Positions 47,159 to 58,618 are shown, counted from the first letter of the stretch. The stretch is DNA of 64,000 nt from Quercus robur (GCF_932294415.1 NC_065544.1:12313351-12377350); one strand, 5' to 3'. Numbers and translations: made by a program. Notes: generated by a model not told the origin, from the letters alone.

Positions 47159-49179
47159 CTAGTTTGGAACATGACCGCTTGTGGAAGCGCCATGGAACTG
47201 CGGACATTTTCTGCGGTTATGCCCGGAAGCATGACACAGTCCACATGTCTACTTAGGTTGACTCTCTATCAAATCTGCGTCCTCCGTCTGCCTTCCCGGT
47301 TCTCAATCCTTATTCTTCATTCCATCCATCTCACTCCTTATTCTTAACTTCACTAGTCGACCTTTGGCCCGCAACAATTTTAGATTAGGCAACCACTTTG
47401 GCCCCATGGGATCCCTCCACAATAACTCTGAATTAGGAACCACAAATGCGTGTGAATAAGTGTTAAGGGCATACTCCAAACTATAACATGGGTGAATATA
47501 TGTGGTCGAATCAATGTTTAGCACATCACATACTCTAATTGCATGTGAACACAAGATCTTAATGTTTTGCCATTTCCCACAACTGCATGTTATTTCCAGT
47601 AACCGAACTTCATAACTGTGGTTTCCCCCTCTAATGCTATACATGTTGTGTGAAGTAACTACTTAATATATTGCATGTTCATTGATAAATGACCTGACAT
47701 AGTGTTTCTCAAATTTACACCTATTTTCCAACCACATGGACATGGCATATGTACTCCATCTCTTACCCTCCAACAAATCATGAGTAATTTCTTTGTGCAA
47801 GTCGTGGAAATATGCAACAAGTTTGGACCAAGTGAACTCAACCATTGCGGCAATCGGAAGGCCCCGTGCATATTTCAGTACACCATTGAAGCACTCTGAT
47901 ATATTGGTTGTCATTGCCCCAAAACGTCTCCCACCATCATGTGACTGGGTCCACATATCCACAGACTCACTCATTAGGTATGTGTATGAAAGATAATCTT
48001 TTTCCCTGCGATCCTTCCCCGTCACCTTCTTGTTCTTCCTGATAGCCTCAATTTTCACCTGCTTAATGGACTCCATTATGTTATCTAATTTAACTGCCTA
48101 AGTAGTATATCCCGCTTTCAACCCCATTAACTTTAGAGTCAAGTTCTGAAAATGTGTGTTGAAGTTGCTAGCAACATATCAAAGATAATATCTATGAAAT
48201 ACCCGTGGTCTTCCATCTCTATCTGTAGGCCAGGCTGCAATGGCATTTTTGATACCAAGATGTTGGTTAGAAATTATGCAATTGCCTTCGTCAAGTATCA
48301 CATCGCCAATCATATCTCTGAGGCATTGTAAAAACCACCTCTAACTGGACCCTGACTCACTATCCATAACAGCAAAGGCGAGAGGGAATACCTTGTTATT
48401 AGCATTGGTTGCCATTGCGACCAACAACTTTCCTTGATATTTTCCATACAAATGGATCCCATCAATACTAATAACTGGCTTGCAATATTTGAATCCATCA
48501 ATGCATGGACCGAAAGACCAAAACACATAATGCAAAAATACAGTGTCATCTACATTGGTGGGTGTGGTACAATAGGACACTTGGGTATTCGAATCCTGAT
48601 CAATATATGCCATTAACAACTTTTGCAACCTTTGGTAACACTTTTCTCAATTCCCAAATATCTTCCCAATCGCCTTTTGTTTTGCATCTCATACCTTATA
48701 GTAAGAAGGCTTATGACCATCATATTTCGACTCTATCATAGATCTGAGATGCTTAATTGGAGCAATGTGATCTTCACATAACTTCTTAAGGATATCTAAT
48801 GCAATAAAATTAAAATTTATTATTCTACCATCATTTCAAAACCCAATCGGTATACACGTATTAGGACCCACATACACGGTGACCATCCATAGTCCATGGA
48901 GATTGGGCTTCATGACTACCACAACATACCACTTGCATGACTCATCGACGCATTTCGCACAAAGTTTGACCTTTGTCGACCTACTTATCATAAAATGTTT
49001 GTTTTCCTTGAGGACACAAATTGTTAATGCACGCTTCACTTCCACTTTATTGGCAAAAGTCAACCCTTTGCACAAATTCATCCCCTTTCTCCAAGTAGAC
49101 ACAAATGGTATCTCAATATTTGAAGAATCAACCATATTTGCCCAAGTATTTGCTAAAAATGACAAGGCAGGAGGTGCGT

Positions 49180-51507
49180 TGTAATACCCTGCATACTTTT
49201 ATTTGAGGTTATTATTATTTTTGTTATTTTAAAGATAATTGATGGGCCATAGGTATTCTTTTTATTAGTAACTGCAGCCCACTAACCCATTGAGCCCACA
49301 TCTCTAATAAAAAACTACAGGGTAGAGGAAGAGACGTGAGGGTTTTCATAGAAAGGGTTTTATCAAAGAGGCTAAGAGATTTTCCTTGGAGTTAGAGCAC
49401 GTACAATTAAAGAGGCGATCAGATTTTTCAAGGTATGACTTCTCACCATTAGAAACAAAGAATTAAAAAAGTTAGAATCTTATCTTGGAATCAGTAGTGA
49501 TGGGTAGATTGTTTAAAAGGGGGATTGTTTACATTATAAATCTAAATTCGTGTAAATGATTTTACGTTCTTCATTAGGTTATATACATATTAATTCGTAG
49601 ATTGCAAATCCAAATTCAAGGACAACATGACTTTTACGTTTCCTGGTGGTTATATAGATTAGATTGGCTTAACGTTTTCTTTTACTTTGGGATTATAAAG
49701 CCACGGATTACATTTAAGAATAAAGCCACTGCGTGTATCTAGATAAAGCCATGGTTTACAAAACTTGCTAGAGTAAAGCCATGGGTCACACAGTTTGATC
49801 ATGTACATGGCTTTTACGTTTCTTTGGGTTATATATATATCTATATATATTAAATCCTAGGGTCCCTACAGCTTGTATTCTAGAACAAAAGTCAAGATTA
49901 AAGCTTAAATAATGTGTAATGGTTTACTTTCTGTGGGGGCATATATGAAATCCTGAGTTTACAACATATTTTAGTTGCTGCCTCTACGGTTTGATAAAAT
50001 CAAGGAAACATTTTGGTTAGAGATTCCTTGCTTTAGTGTTATTAATTAGTTCAGCAAAGTATTTACCTAGTGAGTTAGTTTGTATAATTCGATAAGTTTT
50101 ATATTTTGTGAGGGATATTTAGTAATTTCCATGATTGATTATAGGTCCTATTTAAGAGTGTTTTGAGGCTTTTTGGAGGTTGTTTCGGCTGGACTTTCAG
50201 AGTGATTCAAGTACTGTAAGTAATTATGCATAATATGCACAAGTTTTATTCTTTAGGTTCTTAGAAGTCAAAAGTTTTCAAAAGTTATGTTTCTAAAGCT
50301 TACGTTTTCTAAAGTTTATCGAAAGCATTATTTTTATGTCATTGAAAGAGAAACTTCAACTTTTAGACAATGTTTTAAAGAGAAACTTCGGATTTTAAAT
50401 GACGTTTTGAATGTCCCAATCTCTTTTAAAGGATGATTTCTAAACTAAACTATTTTCTAAAAATAATTAAGTGTCAAAGTAAGTTTTCTAAAAAGGTTCT
50501 TGTTCTTTAAATTTGTTAAAACCAAGTGATTTTAGTCATATTCCTATTCTCTAAATGGTATTTGAAATGTTTCTTTTAGCAAATTAAATTTTCAGATTTA
50601 CTCAAGAATTGTAATATATTTATATAAACTCCTCAGTTTCTATTCGTTTCCCAAGAGAGTCAAGAATCCTTTGATTTATGTTCTATTCGATATTGTGATC
50701 TTTGAGACGCCTCTATATTTGAAAAGAAATTGTTAATATCAAGTAAATGGTTATATTTTGTATAAACTTTGCTTTGTGATATGTGACTCAAAATAAGTGT
50801 TTTTAGAATTGATCAGATATATCAGATATATGTATAAATCCGCTCACAGGATTGTATGTGAGAATATGTGTTGATCCCTCACCAGCAGGGGTTAGATGTT
50901 GGTATCCGCTCACAGGATTGTATGTGAGAATATGTGATGTGTGTATGTGAAACTGTGCTCTGATCAATTTTATGAATGTGATTTCAAATGATTTTAAGAT
51001 GTGATTACAATTGTATTAAGTGATTCATTACATGTTTTGGAATAATTATTTTTGATATCATTGAATGAGTTTGTGAAAAATCAAAATACTCGTGCCTGGC
51101 TTGACTCTATTCCATTGTGTATTCTGTATAATTACTTACTGGATGTGTGGCTCACCCCATCAACTACTATTTTTTCAGATTAAAGTTTAGTTGGGTAGCA
51201 GAACCTTTGGATTGCTTCATAAGGTGCAAGGTAGAGCGTGGGAGTTTTAGGCAAAGTCAATAATACTGGAAGTCTTAAAAGATTATTAGTTATATTTTTT
51301 TTTGTGTTATTCCGCTTTAGATTTCACTGTATTTTGGAGATTATTCAAAATTTGTGGATGTTTGGATTTTGTAAGAGGTTTTATTTAAGAGTATTGTTTC
51401 TTTGGAGTTTTTAATTTATTTTGGATTAATTATGTTTAGTAAGTTATATTAGTTCAGCAAGTTTGTCATGTATCTAAATTCATGTTCCATGGATTTGGGT
51501 CGTGACA
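49180..51507 (+). repeat. Long LTR (2.3 kb) of the composite insertion
   Basis: Begins TGTAATACCC, ends GGGTCGTGACA, and is followed four bases later by TGGTATCAGAGCC (51512-51524), a textbook initiator-tRNA-Met primer site. LTRs of this length with this primer site are usual in Ty3/gypsy chromoviruses such as the Tekay/Del group; that assignment is inference. It contains a 31-bp direct repeat (CCGCTCACAGGATTGTATG...) at 50840 and 50906 and several degenerate ATAAAGCCATGG units near 49,690-49,800. Confidence 0.65.
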
Positions 51508-51610
51508 GTGTTGGTATCAGAGCCAGGTTCGGTAATCCCGTGTGGGCTCAGAGACACTACCCCACAAAGTGGGCCCTAACGAGGACGTTAGGGATTTAAG
51601 TGAGGGAGAT
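51508..51610 (+). other. Internal unit 1 of the TRIM
   Basis: 103 bp from the primer site (51512-51524) to the purine tract GAGGGAGAT. Highly similar to internal unit 2, sharing the uninterrupted core around CACTACCCCACAAAGTGGGC. Confidence 0.75.
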
Positions 51611-51785
51611 TATGATGCCCCAATTTAATTGATTGTGTGATGTGTGTGGGTGTGTGATGAGTCCCACATCGGGTATTTACTGAGTAGATCTATGCTTTAT
51701 TAACAACTACAAGGAGTCTCAATTGTGACTAGTCCTTTTGAGGTATAGCGCAGATGTGGCTAGCGCTTTTCCTTGGGTCGTTACA
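51611..51785 (+). repeat. TRIM LTR copy 1 (175 bp)
   Basis: Begins TATGATGCCCC (the expected TG mutated to TA) and ends GGTCGTTACA. Same length as the copy at 51886-52060, with only a handful of differences. Confidence 0.8.
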
Positions 51786-51885
51786 TATGGTATCAGAGCC
51801 GGCCCGGTAACCCCGTATGGGCTTGGAGACACTACCCCACAAAGTGGGCCCTAACGAGGACGTTAGGGATTTAAATGGGGGAGAT
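51786..51885 (+). other. Internal unit 2 of the TRIM
   Basis: 100 bp with the primer site TGGTATCAGAGCC at 51788-51800 and the purine tract ATGGGGGAGAT before the next LTR. Confidence 0.78.
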
Positions 51886-52060
51886 TGTGATGCCCCAATT
51901 TGATTGATTGTGTGATGTGTGTGGGTGTGTGATGAGTCCCACATCGGGTATTTACTGGGTAGATCTGGGCTTTATTAACAACTACAAGGAGCCTCAATTG
52001 TGACTAGTCCTTTTGAGGTATAGCGCAGATGTGGCTAGCGCTTTTCCTTGGGTCGTTACA
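51886..52060 (+). repeat. TRIM LTR copy 2 (175 bp)
   Basis: Begins TGTGATGCCCC, ends GGTCGTTACA, and abuts the target duplication TGCGT at 52061. It contains GAGTCCCACATCGG, a phrase frequent in plant TRIM LTRs. I do not see the 5S rRNA-like promoter boxes that mark Cassandra. Confidence 0.82.
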
Positions 52061-52749
52061 TGCGTAGGCAGGGATTGTATTCGTAATGTTTTGGACACTA
52101 ATAACATTGTTTGAATCAAGTTCACTACGGTCAAATATCTCATCGTCATCACTGTCTCCCTTAATGTCCCTCTCAAAGTCCCCTTGTTCAATCCTCTCTT
52201 CATACTCATCTCTATCAACAAAATCTTCACCGTTAATGGCAATCTCATCAACATAGTCGTCGTCATCATCATTGTCATCATCATCGTCGTCATCATGAAC
52301 ATCATCATCCTCTACATGTATAAAATACTCATGTTGAGCATCCGAAACTGTAACCTGTAAACTTGTGGTTGTTTGTTAGATTTCCTCAATAGCAACTTCT
52401 ACACGCGGCTCCAACTGTGTGTACAACTCAATACCACTTACTTCGGGCATTCTCTCCAACTTGTTAAACATGATCTTTACATGTTTGTCTACTTATATCA
52501 TCATATACTTGTAGTTAATCTAGTGCTTCAGGACTTCATGTGGAAGACGGTAATTTGTATGTTGTGCACAGTAGGATTCACACACAATTCTTCCATAACT
52601 ATCATCTTCAATTCTTCAAGGGTCTTTAACCTACGATCAATTTGGGTATAATAGCACTTTATACCCGGCCTTTCAAATGGCAATCCCTTATTCGCATTGG
52701 CATTCTTAAGTGAACTACCATGGTATAAGATTATATCAATTACAATCAT

Positions 52750-53579
52750 TGTGACCCTGTTAGAGTCAAATTACTATGTTAGTTAGAAAATATTTTATGT
52801 AGTCAAACAACACAAAATACAAATACCAATTCATTAAAAGGGCATGAATTTCATTACACATTCGTTACACATTTCATACCCAAATCCTTTTTCGGTCATA
52901 CTAAGACTACACATTTGATACCCAATATAAAAAAATAAATAAATAAAAAGCCAAATCCTTGTAAAAGTATACAACATTTTATCTAATTACATACCCAATA
53001 GAAAAAAAAAAGTCATTTCATTACACATTCAAATGGCATGAATTACATACCCATTTCATTACAATTCATTCGAAGGGCATGAATTTCAATACCCATTTCG
53101 TACCCAATACAATGATGAATAAAGTCAAAATTCTTGTAAGATCGTGAAGATAAGAGCCTAGAAATGATGAATAAATTTTGATAACAAAAACAATGCAAAT
53201 AAATACTCAAAAAATTTACACTAAGAAAGCAAAGTTCTATAATTCACAATATTGGTATCATAGCTAAGTTATGTTAACTATCTACCAAATAAATAGTCAA
53301 ACTCTTTAACCCACACCCAACTACAATGACAATCAAATGCAAACCCTTACCTGAGATGTAAATTTGTTGAGAGGGAGGAGCAGCGACAAAGAGGCAATGT
53401 GGTGTGAGATCAAAGGCAATGTAGTATGAGAAGTGTGAGTGTTATGGGTGAGGAGTGTTAGAGGCTGAGTGTTATGGGTGAGAGAGTGTAAGGAGTGTTA
53501 GAGGCTGTTATGGGTGAGAGAGTGACTTACTAATGCGTATCTGTGTTTTATAACATTTTGCCCAGCAAAAATCGAGTCT
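52750..53579. other. 5' flank of MULE transposase
   Basis: AT-rich sequence with repeated ACCCATTTC/ACACATTTC words (52,850-53,100). Probably the leader and internal end of the MULE. No separate gene seen. Confidence 0.4.
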
Positions 53580-53825
53580 ATAAGACTCGAGATCCAAGTA
53601 TATTTTAATTAAATTTCAAGTCCTATAGACTCGAGATCTATATGGCATAATTGTATTTCCTAAAGGAAATCGAGTCTTAAAGACTCAGTTTTGTTTTGTA
53701 GAACTCGAGTCTTTAAGACTCGAGATCTATGTGGCATAATAGTGTCCAACTCAGCAACTAGAAAGCGAGTCTTTAAGCCTTGAGTTTTATATAGAGCTCG
53801 AGTTTCTAAAACTCGAGAGTCGAGA
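53580..53825. repeat. Right CTCGAG palindrome cluster of the MULE
   Basis: Six CTCGAG palindromes at 53586, 53630, 53704, 53719, 53797 and 53812, alternating with TATGGCATAAT-type words and arranged as AAGACTCGAGATCTA units of roughly 80-90 bp. Facing the cluster at 46,200-46,400, they may be subterminal repeats of the MULE. A clean terminal inverted repeat was not found. Confidence 0.55.
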
Positions 53826-56662
53826 TGCTAATTTCCAAATACCTTTCAAACGCATGTTATCTTACTATATTCTATCCCCTCACTAAGCTAGTCTCCAAAC
53901 ATCCCCCTCTCTCTCCTCTCTTCTTCCCCTCTCTCTCTTCCACCAAGGTTTTTCTCTCTCTGCCTCCCTCTCCCTGACGCTCCTCTTTGCTCTTTTCTCA
54001 ACCCCGACTGTGCCTCCAGCACAGCCATTACTCCGCCTTGCCGGTTTTGACAAGAGTGGACTCGGTCTCGTCGGATTATCCCAAAATCCACAAATCTCTT
54101 TCCACCTCTACCACCCACACTCTGCTTTGAGCTCTTCTAAAAGCAGTAGAGGGTGTCAATTTCAATGGCTTGTTGTTTGTCTCTGTTGACGTCCGACCGT
54201 TAGGTTTTGGTTTGGGGTTTGGTTTGCATCGGTTCTTGGAGCATGCTACTTCGGTTGTTCTAGTCATTTCTCTAAGGTAGTTTTTCTAAAATTCATTTTC
54301 AAAAAATCTATTAAGTGGCTTTTTGCGCATATTTTTGGGTAATGGAAAATGTAATGGTTGCGGAATTATGCTTGTTATTGGTTCTAAGTTTGGAATTTTA
54401 TGAGTTTTAATTAAAATCCAGTTCTTATATTGCCTGCACCTAATAAGATGCTTGGAACATATATATGGGAAAGGCCTAGTCTTCTTGGACAGATGAGGCT
54501 TACTTTTTCTGCAAACCATTGTAATTTCATGTAACTTTTGCCATATAGTCTACACCCCTTTGATTTTCTTAGCTCACTGGGTTTTATTTTGTAAGATGCT
54601 AGAGGACATTTACATGATAGTATGATACTGATAGAAACTCTTAAATTTCGAACTATACGGACTTAGAAGTTTCATTCCTTTTGCAATTTTTGGTGAAAAC
54701 ATTTCAAACATGCATGAACTATGGCACATTTTCAACCTCAATAAATTCCAACCCAACCCATATGTAGATGAAAGGTACCATATATAAACTGTTTATGAAC
54801 TTTGCCACTATTTCAATTCAAGCATTGACATGATGTTCATATTGCATGTTTAATAATTTATTAGCATTTTTGTGAATATCATTATCAAGTGAAAGAGAGA
54901 GCCAATAATGCATTGGTGGTGTTCTTTCAAATCATAGAACAGATGAGATGATCTAGTCATTTGAAGCCTATAAGACTATAACATCTGAAGGGTAATTTTA
55001 TTGTTGAATTTTGAAGGGTTATTATTAGGTTCCTAATGATGAAAGATCAAACCCTGTGGAGTTGCCTGTTTGAGTGTTTGACCAAAAAATGAATATTCAA
55101 CACACTGAAAAATGCTTTTGTGGAAAAATTTTGACAACATATATTTCATCTCAGGTTGTTAAAAAAAGCATGCTTTAGATAGTTAGCAACTACATCCAAC
55201 AAGAAAAAAGAAGAAACTAAATAGAGTTTTTAACTTGCATTTGGAGGTAATTATGCAAATTTGACTTTAAAGGCTTCTTGTAGACAAGTTGTTAAAAAAA
55301 ATATGCTTTTATTGTCTTGAATGATCCAGATTGAGTGTCACTTGGTTGTACAAATTTTCAAGTTCAAAATTATACAAAATGGACTTTTTTGGATATTCAC
55401 TTGTCCTGGCATCCCCAGAAACTACTATAGATGTAGACTATTGGCCATGAAATTTGTTTTTATAATGTCTAAATGAAATTAGTTCTTTAATCTTAGTCTT
55501 TATGTAGTTAATTTCTAGGCACTTTGGTTACATGTTTTTTATAACTTGCAGTACTTCCACGACTCGACTGACAACCATCATAGATCATTATTGTGCTTTG
55601 AAACTAATTTTCTTATGTTCATGATGGTTAGGACTTAGGAAATTTGTTGTTAATCGTTACCATACTTTAAAGACTTCACTCTTACCTGTTACCAACTTAT
55701 CAACATAAATACATAATTTTTAGTTTTCATGACTATGAAGCTTTTAACTTGCATTCCTACTTCTCTTGTCCTTCAAAGATGGACAAGTTCTACACAAGCA
55801 AGTTTCAGAAATGTACCCTTGCTTCGCTCGGAGTTGAAGTTTCCAACAAGTTGATCTTCAAGCATGCAAGACTTTTTTCTCCCTCTTTTCTAATGGAAAT
55901 ATGTACTGTGATGGTCAAAAAGTTACTTATTATCAGCTATAATATTTTTACGACCTTGTAATCAAATTTTATTCTTCAATAAAATTCTTGTTATTATGGC
56001 TGAGCAAAGTGTACAATTCAATATAATTTTGTTTTTGTTTTCTTTTGAATCATTGGATGGTAGGGATGACTTTAAAATTTGATCATTCTCTTCATTCATT
56101 AAGAATTAATTTTTCTTTTGGTTTACGAAAGTGTAGTAAAAAATAGAAAAATATGAGAACAGAATTGAAAATTGCTGGCACCATCTATTTTAGGCAAATC
56201 TTTGCCTATGGATGTGTATATTTTATTAGAACTCTTGTTATTGTTATTATGTTGTAATCAAAGTTTACATTTCAATAGAATTTTGTTCATTCTTGGATCA
56301 AATTCTTTTCTATTGTACTTCCAAGTCAATCTCTAAATTCTATTTACTTGATGTGTTCATTTTGTTCTTTCATTATCACTCCTTGATTTGGTCATGAAAT
56401 CCCCAACAGTAACAACATTAAGCATTCTATGGCAAAAAAACATAAGTAATTCATAACGAACTTTCTACAACTAATTTCGAAAAAAAAAAAATTTTAAGAG
56501 TCCCTTCTTTTCTGTATATAAGGTAATGGTTGCTCACAACCTCACAAATATATTGTTCATGCATAAGTACATTATTTTTTCATTAAAAAAAAGGACATTA
56601 TTCTCTCTCTCTCTCACACACACAAAGTAAAGATTGACATGCTCTTTGTTATGCTCTTCATG
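53826..56662. other. Intergenic; CT-rich leader-like stretch then AT-rich DNA
   Basis: Positions 53,880-54,010 are strongly CT-rich, like a plant 5' UTR on the plus strand, but I find no coding exon that would follow it. The open frame 55749-55961 has no recognisable family. Nothing else is supported. Confidence 0.4.
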
Positions 56663-57064
56663 TTATTTTAGGTGCTCTTCGTAACAATTTATGAAACAGA
56701 TTTCCAAACAAAAAAGTTTTTCATCTCTCTTATTAAGGCATGAAATCATGCACTTTGAAGCGACTTCAACCACCTGGTGGATAACTGGCAACTTTTTCTT
56801 CTCCATGCAATAATCAAACATTGGAAAAGCACAAGTTGCAAGTCCATGAGGATGTATATATTCTTTGCTAACTTCATGACACCTCTCAAATGCATATACA
56901 AGGCAATCAATAAATTTTATTTTGGCAATATGAAATTCAAGGGGATCATTAAGAGTAGAGCCATGGTCATTAGCGTGTACATCAACAAGAGTGAGGATAA
57001 CCCATATCATCATTGCCAACATAGATTTTTTCATAAATCTCCTACCCATAAATTTTCCAGTCAC
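56663..57064 (-). CDS. Small secreted cysteine-rich protein
   Basis: 133 codons. A basic N-terminus and a hydrophobic core (MLAMMIWVILTLVDVHA, about residues 15-31) make a clear signal peptide with cleavage likely after VHA. The mature part of about 102 residues has nine cysteines, with spacing C-x7-C-x15-C-x7-C-x18-C-x3-C-x9-C-x3-C-x3-C. The closing CxxxC...CxxxCxxxC block resembles plant thionin-like and related secreted Cys-rich families, but I cannot place it in one with confidence. It is probably secreted to the cell wall or apoplast. Either of the first two Met codons (1 or 6) could be the start, and both leave the signal peptide intact. Nine is an odd number of cysteines, so one may be free or lost. 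Composition and the signal peptide argue that this is a real gene. Confidence 0.65.
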   Translation of the reverse strand: MTGKFMGRRFMKKSMLAMMIWVILTLVDVHANDHGSTLNDPLEFHIAKIKFIDCLVYAFERCHEVSKEYIHPHGLATCAFPMFDYCMEKKKLPVIHQVVEVASKCMISCLNKRDEKLFCLEICFINCYEEHLK

Positions 57065-57565
57065 AGTAGAAATTTTTTTAACTTTTGAGTAATGACATAA
57101 AAATAATTAAGGGTTATACCCTTAGTCCTAAAATTCAATAGAATGATTACACAACATTGAAATAAATTCAATTTAATATATAAATTAATTTATTCTTTTA
57201 AAAAAAACCTGTTTACAAGCATATTAAGTGACTTCAAGTATAATTAAGTAATTTCATTTCATAATCATCATAAGGTATTTTTATAATTTTTATATAAACC
57301 TGTAATTCTTCACAAATGTCAACTATACTTGTATGGGTGCAAATGTCACAATACTATACTTTCAAGAACGTGATAAACAAATAGTATCAGAGTGTGTCGA
57401 GTTCAATTCATCTTACTACTCATTCATGAAAAGACATCATATATGGTAAGAACTATATGTGAAAATATGGGTAATAAAAAATTTATGGACAAGACAGTTG
57501 ATTGAATAAAAAAATGGATTCTTACATGTTATGTAGAGAAATTCTTGCATACTTGTTTTCCTTAA
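57065..57565. other. 5' flank of the Cys-rich gene
   Basis: AT-rich; presumably its promoter. No clear motif chosen. Confidence 0.4.
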
Positions 57566-58204
57566 GGGTCCGTTTGGTTGGAGGAAGGAAAAGTAGTAGG
57601 AGGATAGAAAAGTGCGAGAATAGAAAATATTTAGTTTTTTCTCGTGTGTGTTTGGTTGGAGGGATAGAAAAGTGGAAGGATGGAAAACTCTTTTGTTTGG
57701 TTGAAAAGAAAAGTGAGAGGATAGAAAAATGTAGTTTATATAAATTGACTATTATACCCTTATTACATAGTAGGTAAAATATAGATTTATTTGTACTCAT
57801 TAAATAATATAAAATTTACCAACAATTATATTTTTCAATGAGAAGTGTTACGTCCACAATATTTTTCGCAATACTTTCACAACAAAATTTATGTGGAAAG
57901 TTGTTACTAGTTCTAATTTGAACCCACCACTGAAATTATTTTTTTATTCACCAATATTAACTAATAACAATCTGTTACTTAAAATTTATTGTGAAAATAT
58001 TGTGATAACATTTCTCAATTAGGATTTTTTATTCTTCATATTATTTCTCCTTTCTCAGCCTTCATTTCATCCATACGTTTTTCTTTTCTTTCTTTCTTTT
58101 TTTTTTTTTTTTTTTCTCCTCCATCCACGTTTGTCCTTATCTCTTTATCTCCCCCTTCTTTTCTTTCTTTTTCTCCCTCATTCAAGAACGTTCCAGCTAG
58201 TGCT

Positions 58205-58258
<54 letters not shown>

Positions 58259-58618
58259 GCTTTTATTGTTATGATTTGATTAATTTTAAAATTACGTTTT
58301 TGAGTTTGTATTCTGATAATTTGATTATGCTTGAGTTTAGAGTTATTTGAGAGAAAGATTGTTGTGTTTGTAGCTATGAGAGGAGAGAAAAAGAGGGCAT
58401 TTGTGTAAAAGTGCTGTGAGAGTACTTTTCTCTCCAGCTTTTTCCTCCCGATTTGGGAGGATGAAAATTGTGGGCCTAGAAGAGAAAACTTTCTCTCGAG
58501 TTTTCCTTCCTCCCCATTTTACTTCTTTTGCCAAACAGTGGAAAACATTGTTTTTCACCCTATTTTCCTTCCTCTGTTTTCCATCATTCCTATTTTCACC
58601 CCAACCAAACACAGTGTA
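57566..58618. mobile_element. MITE-like element with GTTTGGTTGG termini
   Basis: The left end GGGTCCGTTTGGTTGGAGG and the reverse complement of the right end, ACTGTGTTTGGTTGGGGT, are inverted repeats. The inner flanks are also complementary: GGAAGGAAAAG and GGATAGAAAAG words on the left, CTTTTCCTTCC words on the right. The interior holds a long perfect (CT)n at about 58210-58252. The termini resemble those of the element at 9305. Target duplication not resolved. Confidence 0.5.

Larger units (their letters stand above)
49180..52060 (+). mobile_element. Composite LTR insertion: long LTR plus tandem TRIM
   Basis: The insert runs from TGTAATACCC to GGTCGTTACA. It is flanked by the 5-bp duplication TGCGT at 49175-49179 and 52061-52065. 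Removing it together with one TGCGT joins the MULE reading frame exactly (the product reads PAYA-PPALSF across the join). The order is a 2,328-bp LTR-like segment, a 103-bp internal unit, a 175-bp LTR, a 100-bp internal unit and a second 175-bp LTR. Each internal unit begins with a tRNA-Met primer site and ends with a polypurine tract. The 2.3-kb and 175-bp LTRs are unrelated in their interiors but share the TGT(A/G)AT(A/G)CCC start and the TTGGGTCGT(G/T)ACA end. No coding sequence for gag or pol is present. Confidence 0.8.
47159..52749 (-). pseudogene. MuDR-like (MULE) transposase, decayed and interrupted
   Basis: Read on the minus strand and skipping the LTR insertion at 49180-52060. An N-terminal domain (GLPFERPGIKCYY, RLKTLEELK; 52528-52749) is followed by a frameshift near 52,560, an Asp-rich acidic segment, the MuDR DNA-binding domain (FANKVEVKRALTI, LCAKCVDESCKWYV; 48836-49165), the MULE transposase domain (ISIDGIHLYGKYQGKLLVA; 48341-48628), a SWIM zinc finger (CSCGKWQN...CSHA) and a C-terminal zinc knuckle (CGLCHASGHNRRKC) ending at TAG 47159-47161. 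From the acidic segment onward every piece is in one frame. It is interrupted only by stops at 48836, 48689, 48647, 48341, 48179, 48098, 47663, 47303 and 47249. The second catalytic Asp, normally in SDRH, reads SNQH at 48266, so the enzyme is dead even apart from the stops. MULEs move by cut-and-paste and duplicate about 9 bp. Confidence 0.88.

Noticed and set aside
49180..51507. A protein-coding gene in the 2.3-kb interval
   Set aside because: No open frame with protein-like composition; termini and primer site show it is an LTR.
51512..51800. tRNA-like sequence TGGTATCAGAGCC
   Set aside because: It is complementary to the 3' end of initiator tRNA-Met and marks primer sites; no tRNA cloverleaf is present.
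51611..52060. Cassandra element
   Set aside because: The LTR ends and primer site are similar in style, but the 5S rRNA-like internal promoter expected in Cassandra LTRs is not seen.
51994..52308. Met-rich minus-strand open frame of 104 codons
   Set aside because: It is the wrong frame of the Asp-rich acidic segment of the MULE transposase; GAT/GAC repeats read as ATG in that frame.
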